DNA of 25,783 nucleotides, taken from Candidatus Dojkabacteria bacterium (GTDB lineage Bacteria > Patescibacteriota > Dojkabacteria > B142 > WJKM01). Under the pieces are notes generated by a model that made no database searches, was not told where the DNA came from, and saw only the letters and a program-made list of their open reading frames with translations. Numbering within the stretch: the stretch's first letter is position 1; each line of letters opens with the position of its first letter. Positions 1 through 7,416 of this stretch are shown one piece after another. Location: the NCBI GenBank assembly GCA_020429465.1, contig JAGQLH010000004.1, forward strand, positions 1-25,783, written 5' to 3'. Position numbers and translations under genes: made by a program.

Positions 1-62
1 CCTTCTGAAAATAATGTATTTTCATATTCTGGTTGTAATCCTAATGATTGTTTTCTCGTCAT
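1..62 (-). CDS. 5' end of an unidentified gene, running off the window
   Basis: An ATG on the minus strand at 62-60 opens a frame of 20 codons without a stop to the window edge; it begins MTRKQSLGLQ. It is too short to identify. Support for the start is a TATAAT whose last base lies 6 bases before the ATG, so the transcript would begin at or next to the A of ATG. It lies just downstream of the L19 terminator and so is likely an independent transcription unit. Confidence 0.5.
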   Translation of the reverse strand, partial: MTRKQSLGLQPEYENTLFSE

Positions 63-68
63 GTAACG

Positions 69-97
69 ATTATAAAAAAAGAGGACCTTGTAAACAA
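69..97 (-). promoter_or_regulatory. Sigma-70-like promoter of the partial gene at 62
   Basis: On the minus strand, TTGTTT (97-92) and a perfect TATAAT (74-69) are separated by 17 bases, and ATG follows 6 bases later. The -35 lies in the loop and arm of the L19 terminator hairpin, so terminator and promoter overlap physically. The predicted start point is at the ATG itself (leaderless). Confidence 0.6.
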
Positions 98-104
98 GGT
101 CCTC
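74..104 (-). terminator. Rho-independent terminator of rplS
   Basis: GAGGACCTTG (81-90) pairs perfectly with CAAGGTCCTC (95-104) around a 4-base loop. On the minus strand the stem is followed by seven T (80-74), giving a canonical intrinsic terminator 22 bp past the L19 stop codon. Confidence 0.93.
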
Positions 105-125
105 TTAAAATTGCTTTATAGTGAT

Positions 126-671
126 TTACTTCTCTTCTGAATCTTCTTTTTTCTCTGTTGTAGGTGTTTCCTCAACTGCTTCTTCTTTCGTTTCTGTCTT
201 CTCCACTGCTACTTCCTCAACCACCTCTTCTTTAGCTACTGTAGTCTCTTCTGGAACTTCTACCTCGCTAGCCTCTAGATATGCTTCATCAATTACCTGT
301 ACTTCTTTAATTTCTGCACCGCTATCAGTAACCTTCATAGCACTTTTACCGATTCTATCTCGCATGTAATAAATCTTTGATCTTCGTACTTTACCTTTTT
401 TAAGGATAGTAATTGATTCAACATTTGGAGAATGAAGTGGAAATATCTTTTCAACTCCTACTCCTCCACTAATTTTTCGTACAGTTATTGTTTTACTGGT
501 ACCAGTATTTTTTATTGCAAGAACAATACCTTTGTAATCCTGAGTTCTTCGTTTTTCTCCTTCTTCATCTCGGATTACCGAAGTTACATTTATCATGTCA
601 CCAACCTCTACATTTGGTAGTGTTTTCTTCATATACGGAGTTTCAACCGTCTTTGCAAGAGCAATATTCAT
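126..671 (-). CDS. rplS: 50S ribosomal protein L19 with long acidic C-terminal tail
   Basis: L19 sits at the 30S-50S interface of the large ribosomal subunit. Residues 1-115 match the family: an N-terminal helix, then the SH3-like core with VGDMINVTSVIRDEEGEKRR, QDYKGIVLAIKN, TITVRKISGGVGVEKIFPLH and KVRRSKIYYMRDRIGKSAM. Ordinary bacterial L19 is about 115-120 residues; this one has 181. The extra 60 or so residues are rich in Glu, Val, Thr and Lys and look disordered, with repeated EEVVEE/EEAVEE-like runs. The gene has its own promoter (719-748) and terminator (74-104). No Shine-Dalgarno precedes the ATG. Identity is secure; the role of the tail is unknown. Confidence 0.96.
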   Translation of the reverse strand: MNIALAKTVETPYMKKTLPNVEVGDMINVTSVIRDEEGEKRRTQDYKGIVLAIKNTGTSKTITVRKISGGVGVEKIFPLHSPNVESITILKKGKVRRSKIYYMRDRIGKSAMKVTDSGAEIKEVQVIDEAYLEASEVEVPEETTVAKEEVVEEVAVEKTETKEEAVEETPTTEKKEDSEEK

Positions 672-718
672 AATTATTAACTAATAAATACACTAATTCA
701 CTGAAAATAGTCTTGGTG

Positions 719-748
719 ATTTTACCATCCCAACACCTAATCTAACAA
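719..748 (-). promoter_or_regulatory. Promoter of rplS
   Basis: On the minus strand, TTGTTA (748-743), an 18-base spacer ending in TGG, then TAAAAT (724-719) form an extended -10 promoter. Transcription would start near 712, leaving a leader of about 40 bases before the ATG at 671. Found by reading, not scored. Confidence 0.5.
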
Positions 749-756
749 GTCCAAAA

Positions 757-1077
757 CTAGAGATCCAAGCTTTGTCCCTGAGATGTTGCAACTTTAATTT
801 CACGAAGTTCTTGTCGTATTTCTCGTAGCGCAATTTCAACAGCCCTAAGTCGAGAAGCAATAGTATAATTTCGAGGATCAGAACCAATAAAATATCCTAC
901 TGGTTTTTTTAACATATCTGCTAACTTTTCCAATTTATTAATTGGTGGACTAATACGGCCAGATTCATACCCACTTATAGTTTTATCTGAAACTCCTAGA
1001 GCTACCGCAACTTGCAACTGTGATAATTTTGCATCTTGTCGAGCATCTCTGATGCGTTCACCTAGTGATTTTGTCAT
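757..1077 (-). CDS. XRE-family helix-turn-helix transcriptional regulator
   Basis: A 106-residue DNA-binding protein. Residues 6-63 form a Cro/C1-type HTH: LGERIRDARQDAKLSQLQVA, then LGVSDKTISGYESGRISPP with the typical recognition helix and ExGR turn, then LEKLADMLKKPVGYFIG. Residues 70-100 are charged and heptad-like (VEIALREIRQELREIKVA), probably a dimerising coiled coil. No sensor domain is present. It lies between the M20 peptidase gene (31-bp gap) and rplS. Its start has TATTCA ending 7 bases upstream and no Shine-Dalgarno, consistent with a leaderless start. Target genes cannot be told; the palindromes at 12849 and 16724 are candidate operators for some regulator, but nothing links them to this one. 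Confidence 0.85.
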   Translation of the reverse strand: MTKSLGERIRDARQDAKLSQLQVAVALGVSDKTISGYESGRISPPINKLEKLADMLKKPVGYFIGSDPRNYTIASRLRAVEIALREIRQELREIKVATSQGQSLDL

Positions 1078-1108
1078 AGTGGATTGAATAAAATTGATTT
1101 TCTGAAGT

Positions 1109-2317
1109 CTACTTAGAGTATACCATACAGTTGGCTAAAAGCACCGTGTAATATTCTGAAAATTTTACAAGACTATCAATTGCTACCCATTCATTTGGTT
1201 GATGCATTAGAGCAATAGAATCATCCTGAGGGCCATTAACCAAAACCTCACAGCCAGTAGCCTGATACATATACTTACCTACTGTTTCCCCCCGTATTGT
1301 TTTAAGTTCTGGTACTGGTACCCCTAGTTCACTAGCGCTTTTCTCGGCACTAGTTACCAAAATCCCACTTGGAGAAGATAACATTGGCTCGCTAAATTGT
1401 ACTTCTTTTATTTCAAAATCTGCGTAGTCATATTCGTTTTTCACATTGTCCATCTCAGTTTTGACATAATCCATAATCACTTTCTTTGTTACACCAAGTG
1501 GATACCGCCACATAATCTTAGAATATGCGCTGTCAGGAACTGCATCTATTTTTGATCCCCCAGCAATCATGGATATATTCATAACGACATGGTCAAAAGC
1601 TTTGTCTCCGGTGACTCCTTCCCAATCTAACTTCTCTAAACGAGCTATCAGATCACAAAGTGGAACAACTGCATTTTCACCTTTTTCTGGCATAGAGCTA
1701 TGGAATGTCTTACCTTTTGAACTAATTTCTATTTTAAGTATCCCCATTTCCCCGTAAACCATTTCGCTAAACTCCCCTCCATCAGGTATAAGCGCCCCAT
1801 CACACGTAAGTCCTAGCTCGTTAAATAAATATTTTATACCGAAGTTACTTCCCTGCTCTTCATCTGCCGCAGAAATAATCATGATCTCACCTGCAAAATC
1901 TCCACCAGTAAGTGTAATAAAGTTTTTTACTGCCACGAGAGTAGCAGCAAATGGGCCTTTATTATCAATTACACCTCTTGCAAATAATTTTCCATCCCTA
2001 GTCATTACCTTAAATGGGTCATGTTCCCATTCCTGGCCATCCGTTGGAACCACATCACTATGACCAACTATAGCAATACGTTTACCTGGTTTTTTGCCCT
2101 TAATTATTCCTACAACGTTATCTCTTCCATTCTCTTTTGCATACACAGCAATTTCCGCACCACATCCCTCAAGAAACTTAGAAATGGTAGGGGTACATAG
2201 TTCCTCATTACCTGGAGGATTCACCGTATTAAACCCACATAGAATTTTTGTAAGATCAACCACCTCTTCTTCTATTGGAAGTGCCTGCAATTTAGTAATG
2301 AAATCAGATTTATTCAT
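1109..2317 (-). CDS. M20-family metallopeptidase (ArgE/DapE/CPG2-like)
   Basis: A 402-residue di-zinc amidohydrolase with the normal family length. The ligand set is readable: GHSD (H86, D88), RGVIDNKG (D118, bridging), ADEEQG (E153 general base, E154 ligand), IPDGGEF (D179) and a late His in LMHQPNEW. The dimerisation (lid) domain lies between the two halves of the catalytic domain, around residues 190-300, and includes KTFHSSMPEKGENAV. The family removes acyl or aminoacyl groups from peptides or N-acyl amino acids. No arginine or lysine pathway genes are nearby, so peptide scavenging is the likelier role. The start is 18 bp after the recX stop, with no Shine-Dalgarno, so probably cotranscribed with recX. 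Confidence 0.88.
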   Translation of the reverse strand: MNKSDFITKLQALPIEEEVVDLTKILCGFNTVNPPGNEELCTPTISKFLEGCGAEIAVYAKENGRDNVVGIIKGKKPGKRIAIVGHSDVVPTDGQEWEHDPFKVMTRDGKLFARGVIDNKGPFAATLVAVKNFITLTGGDFAGEIMIISAADEEQGSNFGIKYLFNELGLTCDGALIPDGGEFSEMVYGEMGILKIEISSKGKTFHSSMPEKGENAVVPLCDLIARLEKLDWEGVTGDKAFDHVVMNISMIAGGSKIDAVPDSAYSKIMWRYPLGVTKKVIMDYVKTEMDNVKNEYDYADFEIKEVQFSEPMLSSPSGILVTSAEKSASELGVPVPELKTIRGETVGKYMYQATGCEVLVNGPQDDSIALMHQPNEWVAIDSLVKFSEYYTVLLANCMVYSK

Positions 2318-2335
2318 TATTAATTAATTTGATTA

Positions 2336-2992
2336 TTAAAGTAATTCTTCCAACACTTCTATTATAGTCCCATAGCGAAACCCTTTTCTTGTAAGGTATT
2401 GTACTATTTTACGCCTCATATCACTTACGGATAAATTTTTATGCTTAAGTTGGCGTATTTTTTTTTCTATTAACTCACGTACCACAGCAGTGGGATTTAA
2501 CTCTTCCTCTTGCAATGCCGTTTCTATATCCTGCGAATTCACCCCCTTCTGTCGGAGATATCCTCTCATTTCAAAAGGGCTTTTAGATGAACGCTTTGAG
2601 CGAATTACCGACGTAGCATATGACACATCATCAAGATAATCATATGTATCTAAGAACGTAATAATTGCCTCTTCCCATTCATCTGATGTATTATCTTTTG
2701 GGATTTTTTCCTCGAATGTTAATTTTGAAATTTGTTTTCTAATATATTGCCTAATTTCATATTTGGAATGAGCTCTTCGAGCAAGCTTTCGTAAAACTCT
2801 CTCTTGTAATTTTTGTTTTTCATCCTCACTCTTAAGAATTTTCTCTAGCTCTTCGCTAACCTCCATCCCCTTAACCAATGAATACTTCTCCCCGAGTGCC
2901 TTCTCTACTGTAAATGCATATGAATCATTAATCGCAATATTAATGCGTCTATTGTTTCTTGTTGGATAAATCGCGGTAATAACTCTACTCAC
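2336..2992 (-). CDS. recX: RecX-family regulatory protein
   Basis: RecX binds RecA filaments and limits recombinase activity. The 218-residue protein has the lysine/arginine-rich, all-helical three-repeat layout of the family: VLRKLARRAHSKYEIRQYI near residue 65, FLDTYDYLDDVSYATSVIRS and FEMRGYLRQKGV in the middle, and QYLTRKGFRYGTIIEVLEEL at the C-terminus. The extra N-terminal 60 residues match longer RecX forms. The start codon is GTG (2992-2990), 5 bp after the upstream protease stop, so translation is probably coupled. recA is not in the window. It ends 18 bp before the M20 gene. Confidence 0.85.
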   Translation of the reverse strand: MSRVITAIYPTRNNRRINIAINDSYAFTVEKALGEKYSLVKGMEVSEELEKILKSEDEKQKLQERVLRKLARRAHSKYEIRQYIRKQISKLTFEEKIPKDNTSDEWEEAIITFLDTYDYLDDVSYATSVIRSKRSSKSPFEMRGYLRQKGVNSQDIETALQEEELNPTAVVRELIEKKIRQLKHKNLSVSDMRRKIVQYLTRKGFRYGTIIEVLEELL

Positions 2993-2997
2993 GTTAT

Positions 2998-3960
2998 TTA
3001 TTGCATCATCTCTTCTGGAAGGAGATACATACCAACACCCACTTTATTTTTGGAATAAGCACCATTAAATAGCACATTTACTTTTGTTGCAAACGATGTC
3101 CATCCGAGCAATTCATTTCTCGCAAAGCGAACTACATGGGGATTATTAAGACTCTGCTCTTCTTGAATGAAAGAAACCGCATCCTCAAGATCACCGATTT
3201 CATCTGCTAAATTCCCAGCAAGCGCATCAGTTGCACCCAACAACCTTCCGTCTGTATATGGTAAGAGATCCTCTCTACTCATTCCTCTATTTTCCATAAT
3301 TATTTCAAGAAAATTTTCAAATGATTCATCCGTTAACCTCTTATAGGCAAGATGACCTTCACTTTCTGGGTCTTCAAGATTTTCCGGTCGTTTGTTTACC
3401 CCCTCAGTGTTTGTAATTGAAATAGCATCTATACCTAGTTTATCGAACAATTCATCAAATTCATAAAATTCAATGACAACACCAATACTTCCCGTAATTG
3501 TCTGTTTACTTAAAAAAATCCGATCCCCGTACGCAGAAACCCAATATCCACCTGATGCAGCTAAATCTTCCATAACTACTACGACAGGCTTATCTGTTTG
3601 TTCTTTAAAATCACTAATCGCTTCCCCAAGAACAAGTGAATCATATGCCGAACCACCTGGACTATTCACACTGATTATGACACCTTTTATTGTGTCTCTT
3701 TTTTCTGCCTCTGCTAAGCCTGATTTGATGTACTCCACAATTGTACTGGCATGGATGCCATCATCAACATCCATAATAATGTCATCTAGTTCGAGAATAA
3801 TAATTTTTTCACTAACTGTCCCCTCCTTTATAACTTCTTCTGTATAACTTTGATCAATAATTTCTGAGGAGTTTGTAGCAAAAACTAACAATCCCACTAA
3901 ACTTCCACAACATAAAAGTAGTACAATGAATACCAAGAGCATGCCTAATGTAAAACCCAT
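2998..3960 (-). CDS. sppA: Signal peptide peptidase SppA-type serine protease (S49)
   Basis: A membrane-anchored protease that cleaves leftover signal peptides within or beside the membrane. An N-terminal membrane helix (GMLLVFIVLLLCCGSLVGLL) is followed by the S49 domain: IKGVIISVNSPGGSAYDS, VVVVMEDLAASGGYWVSAYG with nucleophile Ser136, and the Lys general base in EGVNKRPENL at about Lys190 (numbered from this start). The length of about 320 matches short bacterial SppA. I chose the second Met (ATG 3960-3958) because the longer form from 3987 overlaps the divergent gene's start, and because TAAAAT lies 8 bases before this ATG. The 3987 start adds MKSDIKSTF and remains possible. recX follows after 5 bp. 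Confidence 0.87.
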   Translation of the reverse strand: MGFTLGMLLVFIVLLLCCGSLVGLLVFATNSSEIIDQSYTEEVIKEGTVSEKIIILELDDIIMDVDDGIHASTIVEYIKSGLAEAEKRDTIKGVIISVNSPGGSAYDSLVLGEAISDFKEQTDKPVVVVMEDLAASGGYWVSAYGDRIFLSKQTITGSIGVVIEFYEFDELFDKLGIDAISITNTEGVNKRPENLEDPESEGHLAYKRLTDESFENFLEIIMENRGMSREDLLPYTDGRLLGATDALAGNLADEIGDLEDAVSFIQEEQSLNNPHVVRFARNELLGWTSFATKVNVLFNGAYSKNKVGVGMYLLPEEMMQ

Positions 3961-3973
3961 AAATGTAGATTTT

Positions 3974-5059
3974 ATGTCTGATTTCATTCCGAATTGGTTA
4001 AGAAATAAATTTAAGAATTATTCTAAACTATTACATTCACCCGCGTACAAGCACACTATAGCTGCACTCATTGTACTTGGGGTTTTTGTGATCCCATTCT
4101 ATCATTCCCTCAATCAAAACTCGAGTGTTCTTGGTATAACGAGTATTCAATCTGAGTTTTTACCCGTCACAGATTTAGAAGAACCTATTATCTCATTCAA
4201 AAGCTTTGTTCTAAATTCAGGTACCCCCTATACGGATAAGTTCATTCTTTCAAGTGAACCAATCCAGGTTATTGGAAATCATTCAGAACTATTATTACTT
4301 GAACCAATTAAGCTTCAGCAGTCTTATATCTATCCAATTCAAAGTAGTATTCCCCCAAGACCCTATACAAAGGATATAGGATTTATGGATATGTCTGGAA
4401 ATACTAACTACCAAACATTTTTCTTTAACCCTTCACTATTTAATAGCTCTTACTACAATACTAATCAATACCCTTGCTTTGAAGGAAGTAATTTCGATGT
4501 TCTAACTATTCAACTCGATAAGCAAAACTGCCTCCATGAAGACTTTGAGCAATATCTGGTACTTCAAGAGTTTGAATACCAAGGACATGAGATAATCGCA
4601 CATAGCAGCGCATACAATGATCTTAAAAAGATGTTGAGTGCTTCCCATCGAGATGGAATTCAATTGGTTATAAATTCATCATTTAGAACTATGGAGCAGC
4701 AAGCCACTATTCGGGAACTATTCCAAGGAATTTATGGTACAAACTCAACAAACCAACTTAGTGCTGTGCCTGGTCACAGTGAGCACCATTTAGGAACAGC
4801 ATTTGATTTCAGCGCAAAAGAACCAGCATGGTATTTTGGTGATACTCAAGCATATTCTTGGTTATTAAAACATGCATGGGAATATGGTTTTGTATTATCC
4901 TATCCTGAAGGAAAAGAACATATTACTGGGTATCGCTATGAACCTTGGCACTGGAGATATGTAGGAAAAATTCATGCTGCACAGTTAAGATCCTTACCAG
5001 ATTTAACTTTACGAGAGTACCTTTATTTAATAAACGATATGAATGAAAATAGCTATTGA
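3974..5059 (+). CDS. Membrane-anchored D-alanyl-D-alanine carboxypeptidase (VanY/M15B)
   Basis: A zinc carboxypeptidase expected to trim the terminal D-Ala of peptidoglycan stem peptides outside the membrane. From the ATG at 3974, residues 26-45 form a membrane anchor (HTIAALIVLGVFVIPFYHSL) and residues 45-210 are an unassigned extracytoplasmic spacer. The C-terminal 150 residues are the M15B domain: INSSFRTMEQQ, SEHHLGTAFDF with ligands H271 and D278, and EPWHWRYVG with ligand H326. An in-frame ATG at 3926 would lengthen it by 16 residues but overlap the sppA gene. The stop TGA overlaps the next ATG by 17 bp, so the downstream glycosyltransferase is translationally coupled, tying this enzyme to envelope synthesis. 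Confidence 0.88.
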   Translation: MSDFIPNWLRNKFKNYSKLLHSPAYKHTIAALIVLGVFVIPFYHSLNQNSSVLGITSIQSEFLPVTDLEEPIISFKSFVLNSGTPYTDKFILSSEPIQVIGNHSELLLLEPIKLQQSYIYPIQSSIPPRPYTKDIGFMDMSGNTNYQTFFFNPSLFNSSYYNTNQYPCFEGSNFDVLTIQLDKQNCLHEDFEQYLVLQEFEYQGHEIIAHSSAYNDLKKMLSASHRDGIQLVINSSFRTMEQQATIRELFQGIYGTNSTNQLSAVPGHSEHHLGTAFDFSAKEPAWYFGDTQAYSWLLKHAWEYGFVLSYPEGKEHITGYRYEPWHWRYVGKIHAAQLRSLPDLTLREYLYLINDMNENSY

Positions 5060-7415
5060 TATCACAAGTATTCTTGATCAATATGCTCATAGAGGGATTG
5101 GTACTTACACAAAACAAATTGTTAGAATATTAATCCAAAATCCACATATAACCTGGCATTTGATCGGTTTTTCTTCGCGGAAAGTGAATTTTGCAACGCT
5201 GGCCCTCCAAGATACAAATTTTTCTCATGTACAATTCCATTCCATTGGACCAGTTGTCCCATCTGGTATTTTCAATAGGAAACATAGTAAGAAACATATA
5301 CTTCCCCTACTAGAAATTATTCGCCCGGACATATATTTTGCCCCTCACTTTGAACGTGGAATATTTAAGGGAAGTTGGAAAAATATTGTGATGATTCACG
5401 ACCTCATCCCGATAGAAACACGAATATATTCTCAAAAAAGTAGCTTTCATAATATTGTCAAAGGATTATTTTACAATTATCAACTAAAAAAAGTTCTACA
5501 GAATTCCGATCATTTCATCGTAAACTCAGAAACAACAAAAGCATCACTTATCCATCATTTCCCACAAATTAAAAATACCATCACTGTTTCCCCTCTTGGG
5601 ATTTCCCCCCATATGATTAAATTAGATCACGACCCAACGACCTGCGACAGAATATTAAGAAGCTATGGTATATCAGATGATTACATCCTCTACTACGGTG
5701 GTTTGGAGGGGAATAAAAATGTAGATACTCTTATTACGGGTTTTTCCCAAAGCTCTACAAGAGAATCAAAGAATATATCATTGGTTATTGTTTCAAATGA
5801 ATTTAAAAGGAAAATAGATGGAACAGTAATTCCTCAAACAGCGCAAGCGAAAAAAGTATACACTCTCGTGAAAGATTTAAGACTCGCTCACTCAATAGTA
5901 TTTACGGGCTATGTTGAAGAAAATGATATGAGTACACTACTTTCACAATCAAAATTATTTTGTCATATTTCAGAGCAGGAAGGATTCGGTCTCTCTGTAC
6001 TTGAAGCCTTATCGCATGGCGTACCTTCAATCATCTCAAATATTCCTGTGTATCGGGAGTTATTTACAGAAGGGGCATTATTCGTTACACCACAAGATCC
6101 AACCATGATAGCAAAGGAGATTGATCGGCTTTTAAATAACTCAGACTTATATGAAGAACTTTCTTCACATAGTCATTATTATAAAACCACATATACTTGG
6201 AAAGCCACAGCAGACAAGACGCTAGAAGTATTTTCTACTATCACAGCTCCCTCAAATAAGCAGACAAGATCATCTCAAAAAGAATTGAAAAATGATTATG
6301 ACATTACGTTTCTCATTCCCCATTTCTTCCCATTTAAAGGAGGCGCAGAAAATTACACACTTGATATAGCTAAAAACCTGGCAAAAGAAGGTAAGAAAGT
6401 TGCAATACTTACTTCTCAATACGATTCCTCTTTACCGCTTAAAGAACGTTACCTCGGAATAGATATATTTCGATCACGACTTCAGATTGGTGGATACTAC
6501 ACCAAAACATACCTTGGACTACTGTTACTCATTATGAAAATTAAGACGCGGAATATTCATGCACAAGGTTTTGGATTCATCTGGCAAGATATTTGTCTGA
6601 TATGCAAACGATTTTTTGGAACATCATCAACATACTTTATCAATACCCCACACGGACCGTTTATGGCTCGTTCAGATTACTCCTCTTTCGAATTTTTTAT
6701 AAAATCTAGTATTACTAAATTACAAAGACTGTATCTTAACTGGCTGTATGACAAAGTGATCATGGTTAATCCGCATCAACACGAATGGATACATTCAGAT
6801 TATAAGATTTCTCGAAATAAAATTAAGTTCCTTCCTATTGGTGTATCACCTTCAACTTCTAATCAAATAATTCCTCAGACAGATAGGATACACATTTCAT
6901 ACCTTGGACGGTTCCACGAATATAAAGGAGTTATGACTCTCTTAAAAAGTATAAAAAACCTTACTGAAACAACTACACGATTTCACCTCACAATGATGGG
7001 GATGGATGCTGGTGCATACGATACTATGCGACGATTTATTATTGAATCAGAATTAGAAGAATTTGTTACTATTTTAAAATCCCCAAGTAATTCTAAACGA
7101 GATGAAGTTCTTTCAAAATCTGAAATCTTCGTACTTCCTAGTGATTGGGAAGCATATGGCATAGCCATTGTCGAAGCTATGTCTCATGGAAACTCGATTA
7201 TAACGACAAAAACAGAAGGTGGACTCTATCTTGTTAAAAATAAGATTAATGGTTTACTTGTTACTTATGAGAACAGTAAAGAATTAACACTAGCACTTGT
7301 TCAACTTACCCAAAACGATTCTTTACGGCACGATATGATCACCACAAATAGAGAACTAGCAAAATCATTAACCTGGAAATACGTATGGAAAGAGTATGCC
7401 TCACTCTATCAGTAA
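5043..7415 (+). CDS. Double GT4 glycosyltransferase (two GT-B domains fused)
   Basis: A 790-residue cytoplasmic or membrane-peripheral enzyme with two complete GT4 units. Domain 1 (about 1-395) opens with a glycine-rich loop in HRGIGTYTKQIVRIL and carries the E-x7-E motif EGFGLSVLE (E313, E321). Domain 2 (about 415-790) opens with IPHFFPFKGGAENYTLDIAK, has the acceptor-to-donor junction ISYLGRFHEYKG, and carries EAYGIAIVE (E703, E711). A polar linker rich in Ser, Lys and Gln joins them. GT4 enzymes retain the anomeric configuration and use nucleotide sugars. Two intact catalytic motifs imply two sequential transfers onto a surface glycan. It overlaps the carboxypeptidase gene and ends 1 bp from the convergent GT2-GtrA gene. 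Substrates are unknown. Confidence 0.92.
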   Translation: MKIAIDITSILDQYAHRGIGTYTKQIVRILIQNPHITWHLIGFSSRKVNFATLALQDTNFSHVQFHSIGPVVPSGIFNRKHSKKHILPLLEIIRPDIYFAPHFERGIFKGSWKNIVMIHDLIPIETRIYSQKSSFHNIVKGLFYNYQLKKVLQNSDHFIVNSETTKASLIHHFPQIKNTITVSPLGISPHMIKLDHDPTTCDRILRSYGISDDYILYYGGLEGNKNVDTLITGFSQSSTRESKNISLVIVSNEFKRKIDGTVIPQTAQAKKVYTLVKDLRLAHSIVFTGYVEENDMSTLLSQSKLFCHISEQEGFGLSVLEALSHGVPSIISNIPVYRELFTEGALFVTPQDPTMIAKEIDRLLNNSDLYEELSSHSHYYKTTYTWKATADKTLEVFSTITAPSNKQTRSSQKELKNDYDITFLIPHFFPFKGGAENYTLDIAKNLAKEGKKVAILTSQYDSSLPLKERYLGIDIFRSRLQIGGYYTKTYLGLLLLIMKIKTRNIHAQGFGFIWQDICLICKRFFGTSSTYFINTPHGPFMARSDYSSFEFFIKSSITKLQRLYLNWLYDKVIMVNPHQHEWIHSDYKISRNKIKFLPIGVSPSTSNQIIPQTDRIHISYLGRFHEYKGVMTLLKSIKNLTETTTRFHLTMMGMDAGAYDTMRRFIIESELEEFVTILKSPSNSKRDEVLSKSEIFVLPSDWEAYGIAIVEAMSHGNSIITTKTEGGLYLVKNKINGLLVTYENSKELTLALVQLTQNDSLRHDMITTNRELAKSLTWKYVWKEYASLYQ

Positions 7416-7416
7416 A

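Noticed and set aside
693..887. 64-codon frame overlapping the XRE regulator
   Set aside because: Out of frame with a well-formed HTH gene, no motif of its own; its upstream part covers the rplS promoter.
3473..3847. 124-codon open frame antisense to the SppA-like gene
   Set aside because: It lies fully inside a gene with clear catalytic motifs and its translation is low-complexity Ser/Thr/Pro, typical of a shadow frame.
5057..5059. UGA recoded as glycine (code 25, as in Gracilibacteria/Absconditabacteria)
   Set aside because: The VanY-type gene ends sensibly on TGA, and conserved genes have no in-frame TGA at glycine positions.
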